Assembly: GCA_946699065.1 (NCBI GenBank)
Contig: CAMPDV010000203.1
Coordinates: forward strand, 186,001 to 250,000
Reading direction: 5' to 3'
DNA: 64,000 nucleotides
Source of the DNA: Loxodes magnus
Lineage: Eukaryota; Ciliophora; Karyorelictea; Loxodida; Loxodidae
Each line of letters starts with the position of its first letter. Position 1 is the first letter of the stretch. The notes under the pieces are model-generated. The model ran no database searches. It saw only the letters and a list, made by a program, of their open reading frames with translations, and was not told where the DNA came from. Positions 10,928-23,579 of the stretch are shown in pieces. Both the position numbers and the translations under genes were made by a program.

Positions 10928-11225
10928 AATTTGATTATAGATCTAGTAGCTCCTTTAATAAATTTTTTAAGCACATCTTAAGATTTTTCATTAAGTCTTC
11001 CTAGAGTTGCATTCTCTTTTAAGTTTTATCTTCTATAGGAGCGTAAGCATAGAGTTACCTTAAAAAATTCTAGTATAAGGCATCTTTCAACATTATTATT
11101 CTAAGTCTTCGGTCTTTTCCTTCTCACTCCTGCAAAAAACTTGCTAGTTCTTCACACATGTAATACTTCCAAGTATCAGAGTTTTCATAAATCTATTTTG
11201 TAGGAAACTCTTCCCTATTTATTTA
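10928..11225 (-). mobile_element. SINE-like element, family A, with collapsed stem-loop
   Basis: Minus strand, starting AAATAGGGAAGAG near 11225. The AAAACTCTG-TAC-GGAAGTA block matches the 23580 copy. The 3' stem-loop at 10939-10955 has lost its central part, but the ATAATC, AAATTTATTTATT tail is intact. The next family A element begins within this tail, giving a head-to-tail dimer. Confidence 0.7.
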
Positions 11226-12068
11226 TATAATTTAATAAACTATTTAAACAGTAAAATAAATCTCATATAATGCAAAATTTTTAATTGCTGAATTATTTTT
11301 TTTAAATTAAATTAATATAAAACTAAAAATAAAATTTTTAATTTATTTAACTTTAGAATAATTCTTATTAATGATGTCTATATTTAATAAAATTTTAATT
11401 ATGATCATAATAAAGAAGACCTTTTATAACAAAAATAGGAAATTAAAGTGCTATTGAAAATGTTTAAATTAAATTAAAATTAAAACAAGCAAAAAAACTA
11501 TCTTAAAACTACTTATCTTTTAAATTAATTTATATTACAGTCAAAACATTATTTTAGTGAATAGAGTCAAAAATATTTATTTTTAGTTTTATTTATTTAT
11601 TTTAATAAGCTTTAATTATATATATTGAAAAGTTTTAAGTCATAAATTATTAATCTTGATTAGATTTTAACTTTATTTAAAATTTACAAATTTAGGCAAA
11701 AAAATTTTCAACTTAAATCGATTTTAAAAATGAATTTCAAGATTTGATAATTTGAAAATTTAGTATATTTTATTGAGTATTATTCAAGAATAACTAAAAA
11801 TCTTTAAGAACAAATTTTATATTTATTTTTAAATCAAAATTATCTTAGCTCGTTTTCAAGATAGTAAAAATAAAATAAATTTAAAGTAATTAAAAAGTTA
11901 AAAATTTAAAAAATCTTTAAAATTATTATTTTTTATTACTCCATTTGTAGTAAAATATTCCATAAATTGCCTAAAATTCCGATATAAAAAAGAAATAAAT
12001 ATATTTTAAATAAGCATTTTATTAAAAATATATTTTACTAATATCAAAAAATAATTAAAAAATAAAAA
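11226..12068. other. AT-rich stretch, nothing recognised
   Basis: No coding, repeat or RNA signal was identified. Confidence 0.4.
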
Positions 12069-12850
12069 AAAATTTCGCTTTTGGCAAGGTGGAAGAGAAA
12101 AAGAAGAATAGGAAGAAGTGTATCTATCAATCTTGATCTTACTCCATCAAGTAAAGTATAGAAAAACCAAGATAACTTTCAATTTAGAGTTTGTAAGCTT
12201 CCATTAAAAATAAAACAGTAAGAATTGGATATAAAGAATATGAGAATTTGCATCTAAATTAGAGAAAATATTTTTTAGCTCTTATATTTAAAAATAAAAT
12301 GCGCTTGTAACCCAAATGGAAATTTTAAAATTAAGATTATAATTTTTTGGTGGAAATAGAAGAGATAGGTCAAATATTTTGAATCCTTAGAAGAGAAATC
12401 TAGATCTTAGGAAAAGTTTCGAATAACATATGCAAGATTATGTTGAATTGGAATTTATTTAGTGTCAAGTCAGGAAACTGGAAAACTAAATTTTTTATCT
12501 AAAAAAATAATATGAGACGATGATTTAACGTCTTCATGTGAATGAAAGAATTAAATAGGAAAAAATCTTGATTATAAAAGAATTGAAGAAGATTTAAGAG
12601 TAAATTCCATGGATGACAATAATAGAATGACTAAAACACCAAAATAGAAAGAATAGAGAAATTAATAAGCCTAAGAAGAAGAATTACTACTGTCAATCAT
12701 CAAAATATTTCTTTAGAACTTGTTTAAACTTAAATAGCTAAGAAGATTTAAACAAAAAAGAGATGGAAAAAGCTAAGTTTTAATGAATAGAAGATCTAAA
12801 ATGAGCTATCAAAATTGAGAATTACACCATAAGATGTGTTTAAGAACAAA
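12069..12850 (+). pseudogene. Degenerate LINE ORF1 relic
   Basis: Purine-rich coding-like stretch with helical segments, ending in a degenerate knuckle N-Y-Y-C, Q-S-S-K-Y-F, F, R-T-C coded near 12690-12735. The first Cys and the His are lost and the knuckle lies in a different frame from the upstream part. It is assigned to ORF1 by this motif plus the K-P-K-K-K lead-in. Confidence 0.5.
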
Positions 12851-13720
12851 GATATCACTAAATAATTTTTCCTCTCTTAATTTTAACTAAAACATCTAGC
12901 TCCTTTTAAGTCGGAAAGCAATAATTATTCCATGATTAGTGATTGATCTAAAAACTAAGTATAAAGTCAAAAATCTTTTTTAAGAAAGTTATTTAATAAC
13001 GCTTCAATTATATCTAATTATTTTTTACTTTAATTATTTAATTATTTAATTTTCGGATAATTTATTTTATAAAATAAAAAGAGAAATAAAATGAATTTAA
13101 ACTAAGTTTAATATTTTATAAATCTATATTTAAATCGTTAACTAATTATACGAATCCAAAACTATTAACTTTATTAAGAAATTAATAAATTATTTTTATT
13201 TTATGTCATAAAAGTTTTTTGTATAATGTTAGACTTATATAGTATTAAATAATTATAAAAACGTATTAACTTAAATTTGTCACATATAATTTTTATAACT
13301 TATTAGATACATCTATAATTTCTAAATTTTGATTTTATTAAAGATAAATAATATTTAGCATTTTTTAATATAAGATAATTTATCTCTGGAATAAAATAAA
13401 AATTATAACATATTTAAAAGAATGAGAATTAAAAAAATAGCATAACTATAAAATAAAAAACTTTATTTGACTCATTCTTTAATAATGATAATTTATTATA
13501 TATTAAATAAGTTTATTATAAAGATTAGTAAATGGATATCTTTTAATTCAGAATATAAATTTATAAAAAGCTTAATCTTTTAAATGATAAAAATATAAAA
13601 ATTTTAAATTATTTTATTAAACACTAAATAAAAAATCTTATGAGAATTATTAAGCATTAAACATTAGTTGAATAAAAAAAGATGTGCATTTAAAATTTTA
13701 ATATTTATTAAATATAAAAA
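12851..13720. other. AT-rich stretch upstream of the MORN/LRR gene
   Basis: No promoter motif or other feature can be singled out in this AT-rich sequence. Confidence 0.4.
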
Positions 13721-16062
13721 ATGAATGTTAAACGTAGTCAGGAAATTCAAAACATAAAAGTTTAGAAAAGTTTTTCATTTAATGGAAATAGAGTATTTAA
13801 AAGTGCAAAAGGAGATAAATTTGAAAGATAACGAGTAAATGGAAAAAAATAAGGATAAGGTAAACTCTTCTATTCAAATGGAGATATATGTGATGGAGAA
13901 TGATATGAAGATGAAAAATTTGGCTATGGAATTTTTAAATATCCAAATGGAGATACATTCGAAGGATAATAAATAATCGGAAAAAGATATGGAAAAGGTA
14001 AATTTTTTATTAAAATTGTGAAATAAATGATGGGAGTTTTGACAACGATTTACCTTTTTAAGGAAATAGAGTATTTAAAAGTGCAAAAGGAGATAAATTT
14101 GAAAGATAACGAGTAAATGGAATAAGATAAGGTAAACTTTTTTATTAAAATGGTGAAAAATACGAAGGAGAATGATAAGCCGATTTAAAATAGGGTTTTG
14201 GAATTTTTAAATATTCAAATAGAGATAAATATGAAGGATAATGAATATTTGGTAAAAAATAAGGTAAAGGAATTTTATATTTTAATATTGGAGTTGTTTT
14301 TGACAGAATGATTTTATTTTTGACTTTGGTTTTTTCAAATATTCTAATTAAATCTAGCTGAATTGTTTTTTTGATAGATTTTAGTTAAAGACGATTCAAT
14401 AAAAATGTTTAGATGAGTTTTTGGAAAATAAGAGCCTTTCATAATTCTTTTAAACTTTCTTCTATCTATCCTTTTACTATTTTCGAAACTAGTATGTTTG
14501 CTTATTATTTTAGTAAAAAATAAATATCGTAAAACGTTTCGATATTTTTAAATAATGAGGATTTTTGCTAGTTTTAGAAGGTAAACAAATATTTTAGGAA
14601 TTTCTGTTTCTAGTTCTAATAAATTGATATTTAATTTAAACCACATTAAATTTAATCTTTTAGAAACTATATTAAGTGACAGTTAAAGTAAATTGCGGTT
14701 TCTGATGTCTTAAAACTTATAATAAAATCTAAAAGATTATCTTAGAGTTTCCTTAACTTTATTTAAATTTTATTAGTCTTTAGTATTTAAAAAAGATAGA
14801 GTCTGATGTAGAAAGATCGAAGTAGTAAATTATTTAAAGAGCTTTATTTGTACACATACGATAAGACTTTTATTATTTATGATAAATTTCCTTTAGATAA
14901 TCTTTAGAAAATAGCTATTAAAGGATCATTTAAAGATGATGACTTATCTTTTCTAAAATCCTGTCCTAAATTGGAAAATCTTGAAATTATACTTTAGGAA
15001 AAAGATAGACATTTTAAAGCTTTTACAGGCATCTTTTTATAAAACTTTTGCGAAAACTTAATTTGAAAGTTTTAAAATTAAAAAGTAGATTTATAAAAAA
15101 GAGATATATTATTGACTATTTAAAGATTAAAGGATAACTTGTTTAAGAAATAGTTATAAATCAGAATGAGAATTTCACTCAATATATTTAATACTGCCAT
15201 ATGCTTAAAAAATTTGACTTATAAATAAAAAGAAGTGATAATCAGATTCTTAATTAGATTAAAAATTTTATTTTATAAGGCTTAAACTTAAGTGGTAACT
15301 TTTAAGTAGAGTCATTTAATTGCTTTATGCTATAGAATAAAGTTAAGCTCTTATAAGTAAATATAAATAACTGCTAAAACTTTGATGATGATAATCTACT
15401 ACTGCTATTATAAAATGCACCTTAATTGAAATGCTTATATTTAAAAAATTTAGAATAAATTGGAGACTTTTCAGTTTAGTAAATTGATTAATATTGCTTA
15501 AAATTAGAATAATTAAGTATGATAAATTTGCCGTTAGTTTAAGATGATACTTTAAGAATTATTTTAAAAAAATGTATAAATTTAACTTCAATAGAATTAG
15601 CTCAATTTAATGACTTAAGCCATAAAACAATAAAAACTATAAGAAAAAACTAAATAAAATTATATCCCTTATCTTTAGGAAGTTTATTTAACTTTGACTA
15701 AGATTATATTTAAGAATTAATTAAGTTTTAAAATTTTAAAACTTAGAGATATTGATTTATCTGATTATAGCATTGCTTAAATAATTCAAAATTGTGAATA
15801 ATTAGAAAAATTATATCTATAAACATTGAATGAAGTAAGTAAATATGCATTTCCAATTTTAGATTAAAATTAAAATCCTTATCCTATTTATAAGAATTTA
15901 AAAAAGTTAAGAATTCTTTATTCTTCCTAGATTCTAAAAGAACACCTAACAAATATAAATTCTAAATTCTAAAATTTAATTATTAAGGTGTAGGACGAAG
16001 AGATTGGAGGGCCATACGAATTTGATGGAGATTTAGAAAATATTGTTTTTAGATTGAGTTGA
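13721..16062 (+). CDS. MORN-repeat, F-box-like, leucine-rich-repeat protein with three indels
   Basis: ATG at 13721 begins a reading that, with UAR as Gln and UGA as Trp, runs to UGA 16060-16062 (about 780 residues). MORN repeats come first (N-G-D-x-x-x-G-E-W, F-G-Y-G-I-F-K-Y-P-N-G). An F-box-like helix segment lies near 14530-14640 (V-S-I-F-L-N-N-E-D-F). From about 14830 there are AMN1-type LRRs (C-P-K-L-E-N-L-E-I, C-x-x-L-x-x-L, L-R-D-I-D-L-S-D). Three single-base indels must be allowed: a loss near 14003, a loss near 15067 and a gain near 15727. They could be homopolymer sequencing errors or signs of a young pseudogene. A 60-nt block is exactly repeated at 13783-13842 and 14062-14121. LRR/F-box proteins usually select substrates for SCF ubiquitin ligases; MORN repeats bind membranes or partners. 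The fusion is read directly; its function is inferred. Confidence 0.75.
13783..14121 (+). repeat. Exact 60-nt direct repeat within the MORN region
   Basis: 13783-13842 and 14062-14121 are identical over 60 nt, 279 nt (93 codons) apart, and in the same reading phase apart from the one-base loss between them. The neighbouring MORN codons differ much more, so this reflects recent duplication or gene conversion. Confidence 0.75.
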
Positions 16063-16099
16063 AATATTTTACTTTTATATTAAAATTGAATTAATAAAT

Positions 16100-16400
16100 A
16101 AATTATTATATTTATAATTAAAAAAAAAAGCTTTGATTAAAGTGCGCGTAGCACCACAATGGTGCGCAGCACTATAAAAAGTCAATTGAATACAAATTCT
16201 TCCTCCAAGATCCCTTGTGGTAATAAATATTCCTCTATTATTTCGTCAATCTCTTGTTATTCTTCTTCTTCCTTCTACTACAGTATTTCACTATTTATTA
16301 TTCTTCTTTTTACTATTCCCTCACTATAAACCTTTTGAATTTTATCTTATATTTCCATTTAATTATTATTTCTATATAAATAAATAGCACATCTATAGGT
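16100..16400 (-). mobile_element. 5'-truncated LINE 3' end with stem-loop
   Basis: The minus strand reads the C-terminus of LINE ORF2: E-E-Y-L-L-P-Q-G-I-L-E-E, matching E-E-F-L-L-P-Q-G-L-L-E-E of the copy at 54.8 kb, then UGA at 16182-16184. Nine bases later comes the stem-loop 16141-16173, whose outer stem is AGUGC/GCACU instead of AGAGC/GCUCU, a compensatory pair. A TTTAATC and poly-T/A tail follows. Severe 5' truncation is typical of target-primed reverse transcription. It lies just 3' of the MORN/LRR gene in convergent orientation. Confidence 0.8.
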
Positions 16401-18099
16401 ATAAATTAAGTAAGAAGCTTAATAAATATAATTAATAGGAAGTATATTATTTATGGTAATCTTTTAATTTGTTTTTTTTCATTTTTTTTAAGTCGCTTTA
16501 AGTTCAAATTTCTATTTAAGCTTTATGGCACTAAACTAAATAGTTAGCTCAATTGAGAGATTAAAGTTACTTGTTAAATATTCTCTAATGCATGAATTTT
16601 TATATTATCAGCATCAAATTAAAGATATCTGATTAATAAAATTTATCTTATTTAAATGAAAGTCTGCCAAAATTACTATATGAGGGTCTGTATAAAAAGT
16701 CATTGCAGCCTAACTACTTAATTGTAGAAATGCAGGAAAGCAAATTTTATAAATTATATATTGCAATAAAATCTATATGATAATCATAAAACTTTGATAC
16801 ATACATTCCAGATGAAACTTTATTAATCTTTCATCTAAGCTTAGTAACATAATTTTATAACTGTAAATATAAATTTAGTATATTTATTTTTTAATCTATT
16901 CTTAAATAACTTCCATAAAAAGTGAAGTATGTTTTAAAAATAAATTATGAACAGCTTGATAAATATAAACAAATTTTCATCTATACTTCATTAATAAAAT
17001 GATTTAGCGTTTTCACAAGTACAATCATGTTTAAAGTAAAAATATCTTAATTAATAAAATTTACTTTAATTTAAACTTTTTTGATCTAGTTTTATAAAGG
17101 ATCAAAGAGTAAATTTCTATTTTTTATATAGTGATTAGTAGTACTAAAAATCTCATAAAATACAATGATAAGAAAAAAGCAGATTAACTAAATTCAATGA
17201 AATGATTATGCAAATATCTGAAAATGGTACGAATAGAATGCTTTTTTATAGTTTCTTAAAAAATTATGATAAGTACTATTTTTAGAAAAATATCTTAAAT
17301 CATTGTTCATTAATAATATTACTAAAAAATTGTTCCAAATATTAGTTTTAAGTAAATTAGCTTTAAAATGCTTTAATTTAATTAAAAGGAAGAATTTAGA
17401 AAATAATTTTATTTATTTTGAAAATTAATAATTATATATGAGTTATTTAAAATTTATTTTCTAATTTTAATAGAAAAGAAGCAAAAATTTATAGATAAAC
17501 AATCTTAATTTTAGTTAATGTTAAAATTCAAAAATTTGAAATTATGCGATTTAAATTTGATTTTTTAAATCAATGCAAGTTATGGAAGAAATAAATATAT
17601 TTATATCAAAATTAATTCTTGTTACTATATCACCTTTACTTACACTTCTTACTTACTTCAACTTTTTTTCTAACTAAAGTTATATATCCTCTTATTATTT
17701 TATAGTTTTTCTTAGAGTATTTTAAGATTTATAAAGATAAAAATTAAATTCATAAAGCAGATTTTTAACTCTTCAACATATTTATTAATTTTGATATTTA
17801 TCAAAATTTAAAGTAATTTTAAATTTATAATTATTTTAATTTTATAAGCATTTAGTTATTTAGTAAAATTTACCTTTTTTGATTTATTTTTTTAATATTG
17901 TATTAATTCTTTAAATCTATCTTAAAAGTATTACCTTTGATTTGATTTATTTATTATTGTAGAGAACTTAAATGCTTTCTTATAATATTAAATTTTACTA
18001 GTATTTTTAGATGTTTTCTACTAAAGGCATTCCTTTTTTAATAAATAGTGGAATAATTTTAAAGCTTTTATTTTAGTAAAAATTTAAATTGGGAACACT
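16401..18099. other. AT-rich stretch inside the right arm
   Basis: No domain or repeat match was seen up to the TTTA tail of the right arm. Confidence 0.4.
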
Positions 18100-18161
18100 T
18101 ATAATAATAATAAATAAATTTGATTATAGAGCGCGTAGCACTCTCGTTGATGCGCAGCTCT
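18100..18161 (-). other. Retroelement 3' stem-loop plus tail (right arm)
   Basis: Stem-loop at 18128-18161, tail to its left on the plus strand. It is the same structure as 1694-1727 and marks the inner end of the right arm. Confidence 0.75.
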
Positions 18162-18168
18162 TTAAAAA

Positions 18169-18282
18169 ATGTTTCATACTAACAAGAATGTTTGTTACTG
18201 ATAAAATTATCAGATACTGGTAGACTTGTTCAATACTGGTATAATTATTCAGTACTGATAAAAATGTTCAATACTGATATAA
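18169..18282 (-). repeat. Six tandem 19-bp iterons (right arm)
   Basis: Exact-length inverted counterpart of the array at 1573-1686. All six units are present in the mirror order and directly follow the stem-loop at 18128-18161. Confidence 0.8.
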
Positions 18283-19855
18283 TTTTAGAATACTCGTATC
18301 TTTAATACTTGTTGGAGGTCCAAGGACATGGCAGGATTGTGTCTCATTGCATCACAAAAGCAGAGGACGACATGTGTCAATTATGGGTACTTAAATTCCC
18401 CACCTCTGATGAAGCTCGCAATATTATTTCTTTTTCGTTCCAGAATTAAATTAAATTTTAACTAAGCCAGTGCCGAAGGTCTAAGAATCTTATGTCTCGA
18501 GGCCAAGCCAAAACAGAGGAAGACATAAAGTCGATTATGGGTACTTAACTTCCCCAACCTATGATGAAGATGACCTTGTTGCTCACCTTCGAACAATGAA
18601 CAAAGCAATATTAAAAAATTATTTATAATAATAGTAAACTAAAAGCCAAACAAAAATTGCGTTCCCTAGAATCCAAGCCAGGTTCTCGCTACCTTTTTTT
18701 AACGTGTTGGAAACCACGACCAAGTTTTTTATGTGGAAAGTAGCCATTATGATAATTTTCTTGCCCCGTTGAAAATCTTCCTCTTGAAAACTACATATGG
18801 AGTTATATAGTCTCGTAAGTTATCTTAACATTATTTAATCCCCCTTTCCTTTTGCTGCTTAAAGCTGCAGATCTTCAGTAAATAATTCTTTGAGAGAGTA
18901 TACATATCTCCCGACCATTTAGATATGTTAAAAAAATGATACTATTTATAAAAATGATTGTACTAAATATCTATAATTGACTATATAATATAAAAAATAT
19001 GATATATTTTGGAAAAACTATATCAGATAAGAGCTAAATCTAAATTTGTTTAGAAGTTTAATAATTTATTCAATTTCTGTTGCTTTGAAATCAACTGGAC
19101 TGTTTTTAGTTTTTCTTTTTTTTAATTTTCTTTTAAAATAATCCCTTAATTTTCCCTATCGTCAATGAATTATAATTTTCTAAATCGATGGTTAATAAAT
19201 ATGTTCGAAAAAGAAAATATAAGCCAAAATTTATTTAATTTTAGTTGATATATAAATTATTTACTTATAAACTAAAGTAATATCGTTAAATCTAGAGCAA
19301 TATTTTTTAATAGATTACCTGATTATTTACTTTATAGTAAACTGATATATGCAAATTAAAATGAAAAAGGGAATAAAATAAAAAAATATACTTTGTATAT
19401 CTAATATACTGCTTTTTAAAAAGTGAAAATATTTAAATATTTTAATATAATTAGATGATTTTTAAGTATATCTTATTATTAAAATTATAGATACAATAAA
19501 GATAAAAATTTATTTCCTAATATGAAGTTTAATTGTATACATATTTTATTAAAATTATCTAAAAAATTATTTTCTTTATAGTATCTTAAGCAAGTCTAAT
19601 GTCTAAAAAGATAATGACATATAATATTTTTGTAAGTTTATTAATAAGGATTAAAAGAGAACGATTACTGTTTAGACTTAAAATGAAAGATCCTGAAATT
19701 TATTGTAAAGATAACAAATTATATATACTGGAAATTATTATTTTCTAAAAATGAACCAACTTTAAATCTTTAGCGAGAATTCTATCTGTCAAAAGTCTTT
19801 AAAAAATCTTAGTTATATGGATATTATGATAATCTCAATGGCGTATGTAGAGAAA

Positions 19856-21804
19856 ATTTAATCACATTAATTTTTCTAGCAATATAAGTTGTTGAAATTG
19901 ATTCTAATAAATTTAAAAATAATTAATATACAAACACAGATAAATATTTAAATAATTTGTAAAGTAAAAGGAAAATAAAATTTATTATATACATTTTTTT
20001 CTAATTCAGGATTAAAAAAGAAGAGAAAATATAAAGTAACAGTTTGCTAATTTCTATCTTTTAATAACCTATTCTCTAAATTCTATTTAGATTTAATTAA
20101 GTAATTTTTTTATTTCTTAAGCATAAAAAATTGCCATTTTAAGTTTTGAATATAGTGCTTGAAAAAACTAAAAAACATATCAAGCAAATAAAATAGTTAA
20201 ATGATAAACTAGACATAAATTCGAATTGTATTTAAGAATCTTTAAATAAATCGATCAGTTAATGCATTAGTTGTATGAAAAATATTTACAAATCTAATAT
20301 ATTAATGACAAGAAAAAATGTAAAATTTAAATTTAAATTAACAATAAAACATGATTAGATTATTCATTAAGGATAATTTTTTATAATTAATAAGTAAATT
20401 TACTAAAATATCGTAAGTTTATTAAATTTAAGATTTTCACATCTCAAAGACATTTTTTATTAAATAAAGTCTAAAGATTTAGAATCATAATTAATTCATA
20501 AAAAGTAGAAATATTAAAAAAATTACTAATCCACAATATTAAGATAGTTAAAATATTTACTAAGATAAAATTAAAAAAATTACAATTGATAAATAAATTT
20601 TTTAAAAATGTAAATTTTAGAAAAAAAATTGAGTAATTTTAATTTCAGAAAATCATAAAAGTTAGATGAAAACTGTTATAAAATGTAAAGAATTGCAATT
20701 TAATAAAATAGATAAATAAGAAAAATAAATAAAAATAAAATAAAAAAAATAGTTAAAATAAGAATCTTAAAGATCGAAAATTAAAAATATATTAAAAATC
20801 AAGAAAAATTTATAAGATAAAAATAATATTAACTTATAAAATTGAAAGAATTTTATAAGTATATCAAACCAAATAATGAATAAAAAATTATGCTACGAGT
20901 AAATTAAATAAGCCGCGAAAATTTACGAAAGGCAATTAATTTTTAATTAATCCAAAAGTCTATAAATTTAAATTAAAAAAAATAAGTTTTTTCAACTAAT
21001 TATTAGTAAAATAATTTTCTATATTCAAAACTTGTTTAATATAATTTAATTTGATTCTGAGCATTTTTGCAATTAAAATATAAAATATTAAGTAAATTAA
21101 TTGATGTTATAGGTAAAATTCTTTTATGCTTTATTATAATATGCTTTATCTAAATTAAGACAATTATTTATTATATTATAAGATGAAAAAAATTATTTAA
21201 TTTAAAAAATTATAATATGATTCTTATTAAAAGAAAAAATTAAATTTATTTTGATAATAATTAGTATTAAATCCTTTTAATTTATAAATAATAGTATATT
21301 TCTAATTGTAATACTTAAAATTAAGCTATTTAAAATTTTTTATTTTATAAAGTATTAAAATTAAACTTTTTCTAAAGCAACTTCTTATAATCAAGTTATT
21401 AATACTTTTTTTAATTTTTTAATTTTTTTTCGATTACAAAATTAATTTTCTATATTTATGAAGATTGAAATTTAAAAATAGAAAGTTTGCTAATAACAAT
21501 ATACTTTTATAATTAAAGTTTTATGTTATTTAAACTCGCAATATTTTTTATCTTTTTCTATTTCTAAATCTATTTGAAAATCAAATATTTTTTCAGCTGT
21601 AAATAGTCATTTATATTCACAAAGATTTACAAATATTAGTGCTTAAAATTCTTTATTTTCCCTATTTTTTGTTAATCTTTCTAATAACAAATCATTATCT
21701 TTTTTCTTAAAGATTTTTTATATTAAAATTTTAGGATAGTAAATGCTTCCTTAATTTAATATAAATATATTAAATAGTACTTAAGAAATAATACTCCTCT
21801 CTCT
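19856..21804. other. AT-rich stretch, nothing recognised
   Basis: Flank outside the inverted repeat. No gene or repeat family was recognised. Confidence 0.4.
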
Positions 21805-22560
21805 ATGAATACCTAAAAATAAGAATAAAAGTCTAATTTAATCGAATAATCAATCGCCTTAATAAGATAAAGGATGGTAAACTAAAGAATCCTTTTTAAT
21901 TTAGATCAGTAAAGGATATCAAATATAAAGAATAAAATTTGAAAAATTAGAATAGAAAGTAGGAAAAGAAATCAAAGAACTAAACCTTTAATTTCCATTT
22001 TTAGAAGATACATTAAAAATTATATAATCGTAAATGGGATATAAACTGGATGGATTTAACAAATAATTTAACCAAACTCCTCAAATGTTTTAATTTTAGT
22101 ATTCTTAATTTAAATATCTAATAAGAAGAATTCATATTTATTAAGAAATTATATAAATAATCAAAATTTAATAATTTTTTTACTATGGGCCTAGAAATAA
22201 GCGAATAATAATAAAAAATTAAATAAAATACGCTTTTAAATATGTTAAAAGCAGCATAATTATAAAAGATACTAATGAAGAACCAAATCTAAGAAAATAA
22301 TAGAAGAAACATAAAAAAACTTATTTTAAATGTGACCAACTTAAACTTGCTCAATATATAGGAAAAAATTAGCAATTTTTAAATCAATTTTTAGATGTAA
22401 AAACTTAAAAAGAAAATGCTAGCTATTAAAAAATCGGTTAACTAATGAAATCCTAAGCCGTCCTTTAGTTCAAGTGAAGACATTCTTAAATTAACTACCT
22501 TTTTTTCTTAAGGAGATAAATTGAATCTATTTAATAAGGTGCAAAATTTTATTTCTTTTA
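21805..22560 (+). pseudogene. Unrecognised repeated gene, copy 1
   Basis: Nucleotide-level homologue of the minus-strand copy at 47195-47876. Both start M-N-x, then Q-K-Q-E-Q-K-S-N-L, an acidic/Gln block and D-K-G (K-W in copy 2), and both end with a conserved L-M-K-S-Q-A-V and Q-F-K segment. Copy 1 has an extra 4 nt near 21853, shifting frame after about 16 codons; the rest reads well in one frame and includes R-N-K-R-I-I. The K-G-K-W-S-x-E-E-S-F start in copy 2 resembles the first helix of a Myb/SANT domain, but this is a weak match. Two copies 25 kb apart in opposite orientation imply a mobile element or gene family. Confidence 0.5.
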
Positions 22561-23579
22561 AATACAGTTTTATTATTTACTTTTGTGTGAATTTTTAATT
22601 TTCTTTAAGATATAAAGTTAATAAATAAAGTTTTGAATTAGTTGATAAAAGAATTACAAAATTAGTGACTAAGACTTTGGAAATATTTAAAGATCTTTTA
22701 TTTTTTATGAAAAAGTAAGAACATTTCGTTTTAGCTAAACGCTATATGTAAAATCAAATTTTTTACATTTTAACTCCTTTTTATATAAGATTTTAAATAT
22801 ATAAAATAGAATTTTTAAATTAAATAAAAAATAAATTTTCCAAATAATAAAGCTAAAAAAATAAGTCTGCTTATTTTATTTATATTCTTATACTTATTAA
22901 TTTTAAATAAATTAAAAATAAATTAAAAAAGCTAAAAAATTTAATCTTTAAAATGTTTTTAAACTGAATAATTTTATCTAATAGATATTAAATAACTTTT
23001 TTGTTTAGATTATAATAAGAAAGTTTCTTAATTTAAAAAAGTAAATTAGATATAGTTGTTTTATTAGTACTAATTTTTAACTTATTAAAAAAATCTTTAA
23101 ACTTTAAATCATAAATGTTTTACTTTTACCAACTCACACTTCAAATATGATAGAAAATTTTAAAAATTGCTACAAAATGATTTTCAACTATCAAAAGCGA
23201 ATAACTTATTTTTTTTATTCTTAAATATCGATTTTTCCTATATATATCAAAATGGAGAAAAATTAATCATTTTACACAATTAACCTATTATAAGAAAACT
23301 TTAGTATTACTAAATCTTTCGGAAGAGAGTTGAAAGTATGACTTTGATTTACTAAAATAACTTTCATATACTTATATAAAATAATTTATTTTATTATAGC
23401 ACTTTATTTTCTTCATTCTTTCATATCTATTTTACTTTTTATTTCTCATTTTCTAAATTTCTATACTAAATTTCTTAGATATTAACAAATTTTTGTAACT
23501 CTTTAATGGCATCAATTAAATGTGGACTTTGAACGGTGAAAAGCTAAAATATACTATTTAAAAAACTCAATAAAAAATC
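22561..23579. other. AT-rich stretch, nothing recognised
   Basis: No feature could be supported. Confidence 0.4.

Larger units (their letters stand above)
18100..19855 (-). repeat. Right arm of the large inverted repeat
   Basis: Reverse-complement partner of 1-1750. The order from the inside outward is TTTA tail, stem-loop, six 19-bp iterons, two structured units, then the AT-rich outer part. The match ends near 19855, where both arms share a CCATTGAGATTATCATAAT-type block followed outward by tttctctac. This is the only place where the outer boundary can be seen. Differences from the left arm are mostly single bases and short indels, concentrated in the AT-rich outer part. Confidence 0.9.

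Noticed and set aside
10747..10974. Minus-strand 75-residue ORF
   Set aside because: It spans two adjacent SINE-like elements and a tail; the other copies of the family do not keep the frame.
1..19855. Maverick/Polinton or Tetrahymena Tlr-type element
   Set aside because: Large inverted repeats fit, but no polymerase B, retroviral-type integrase, ATPase or capsid gene could be recognised between the arms, and the arm inner ends are retroelement tails.
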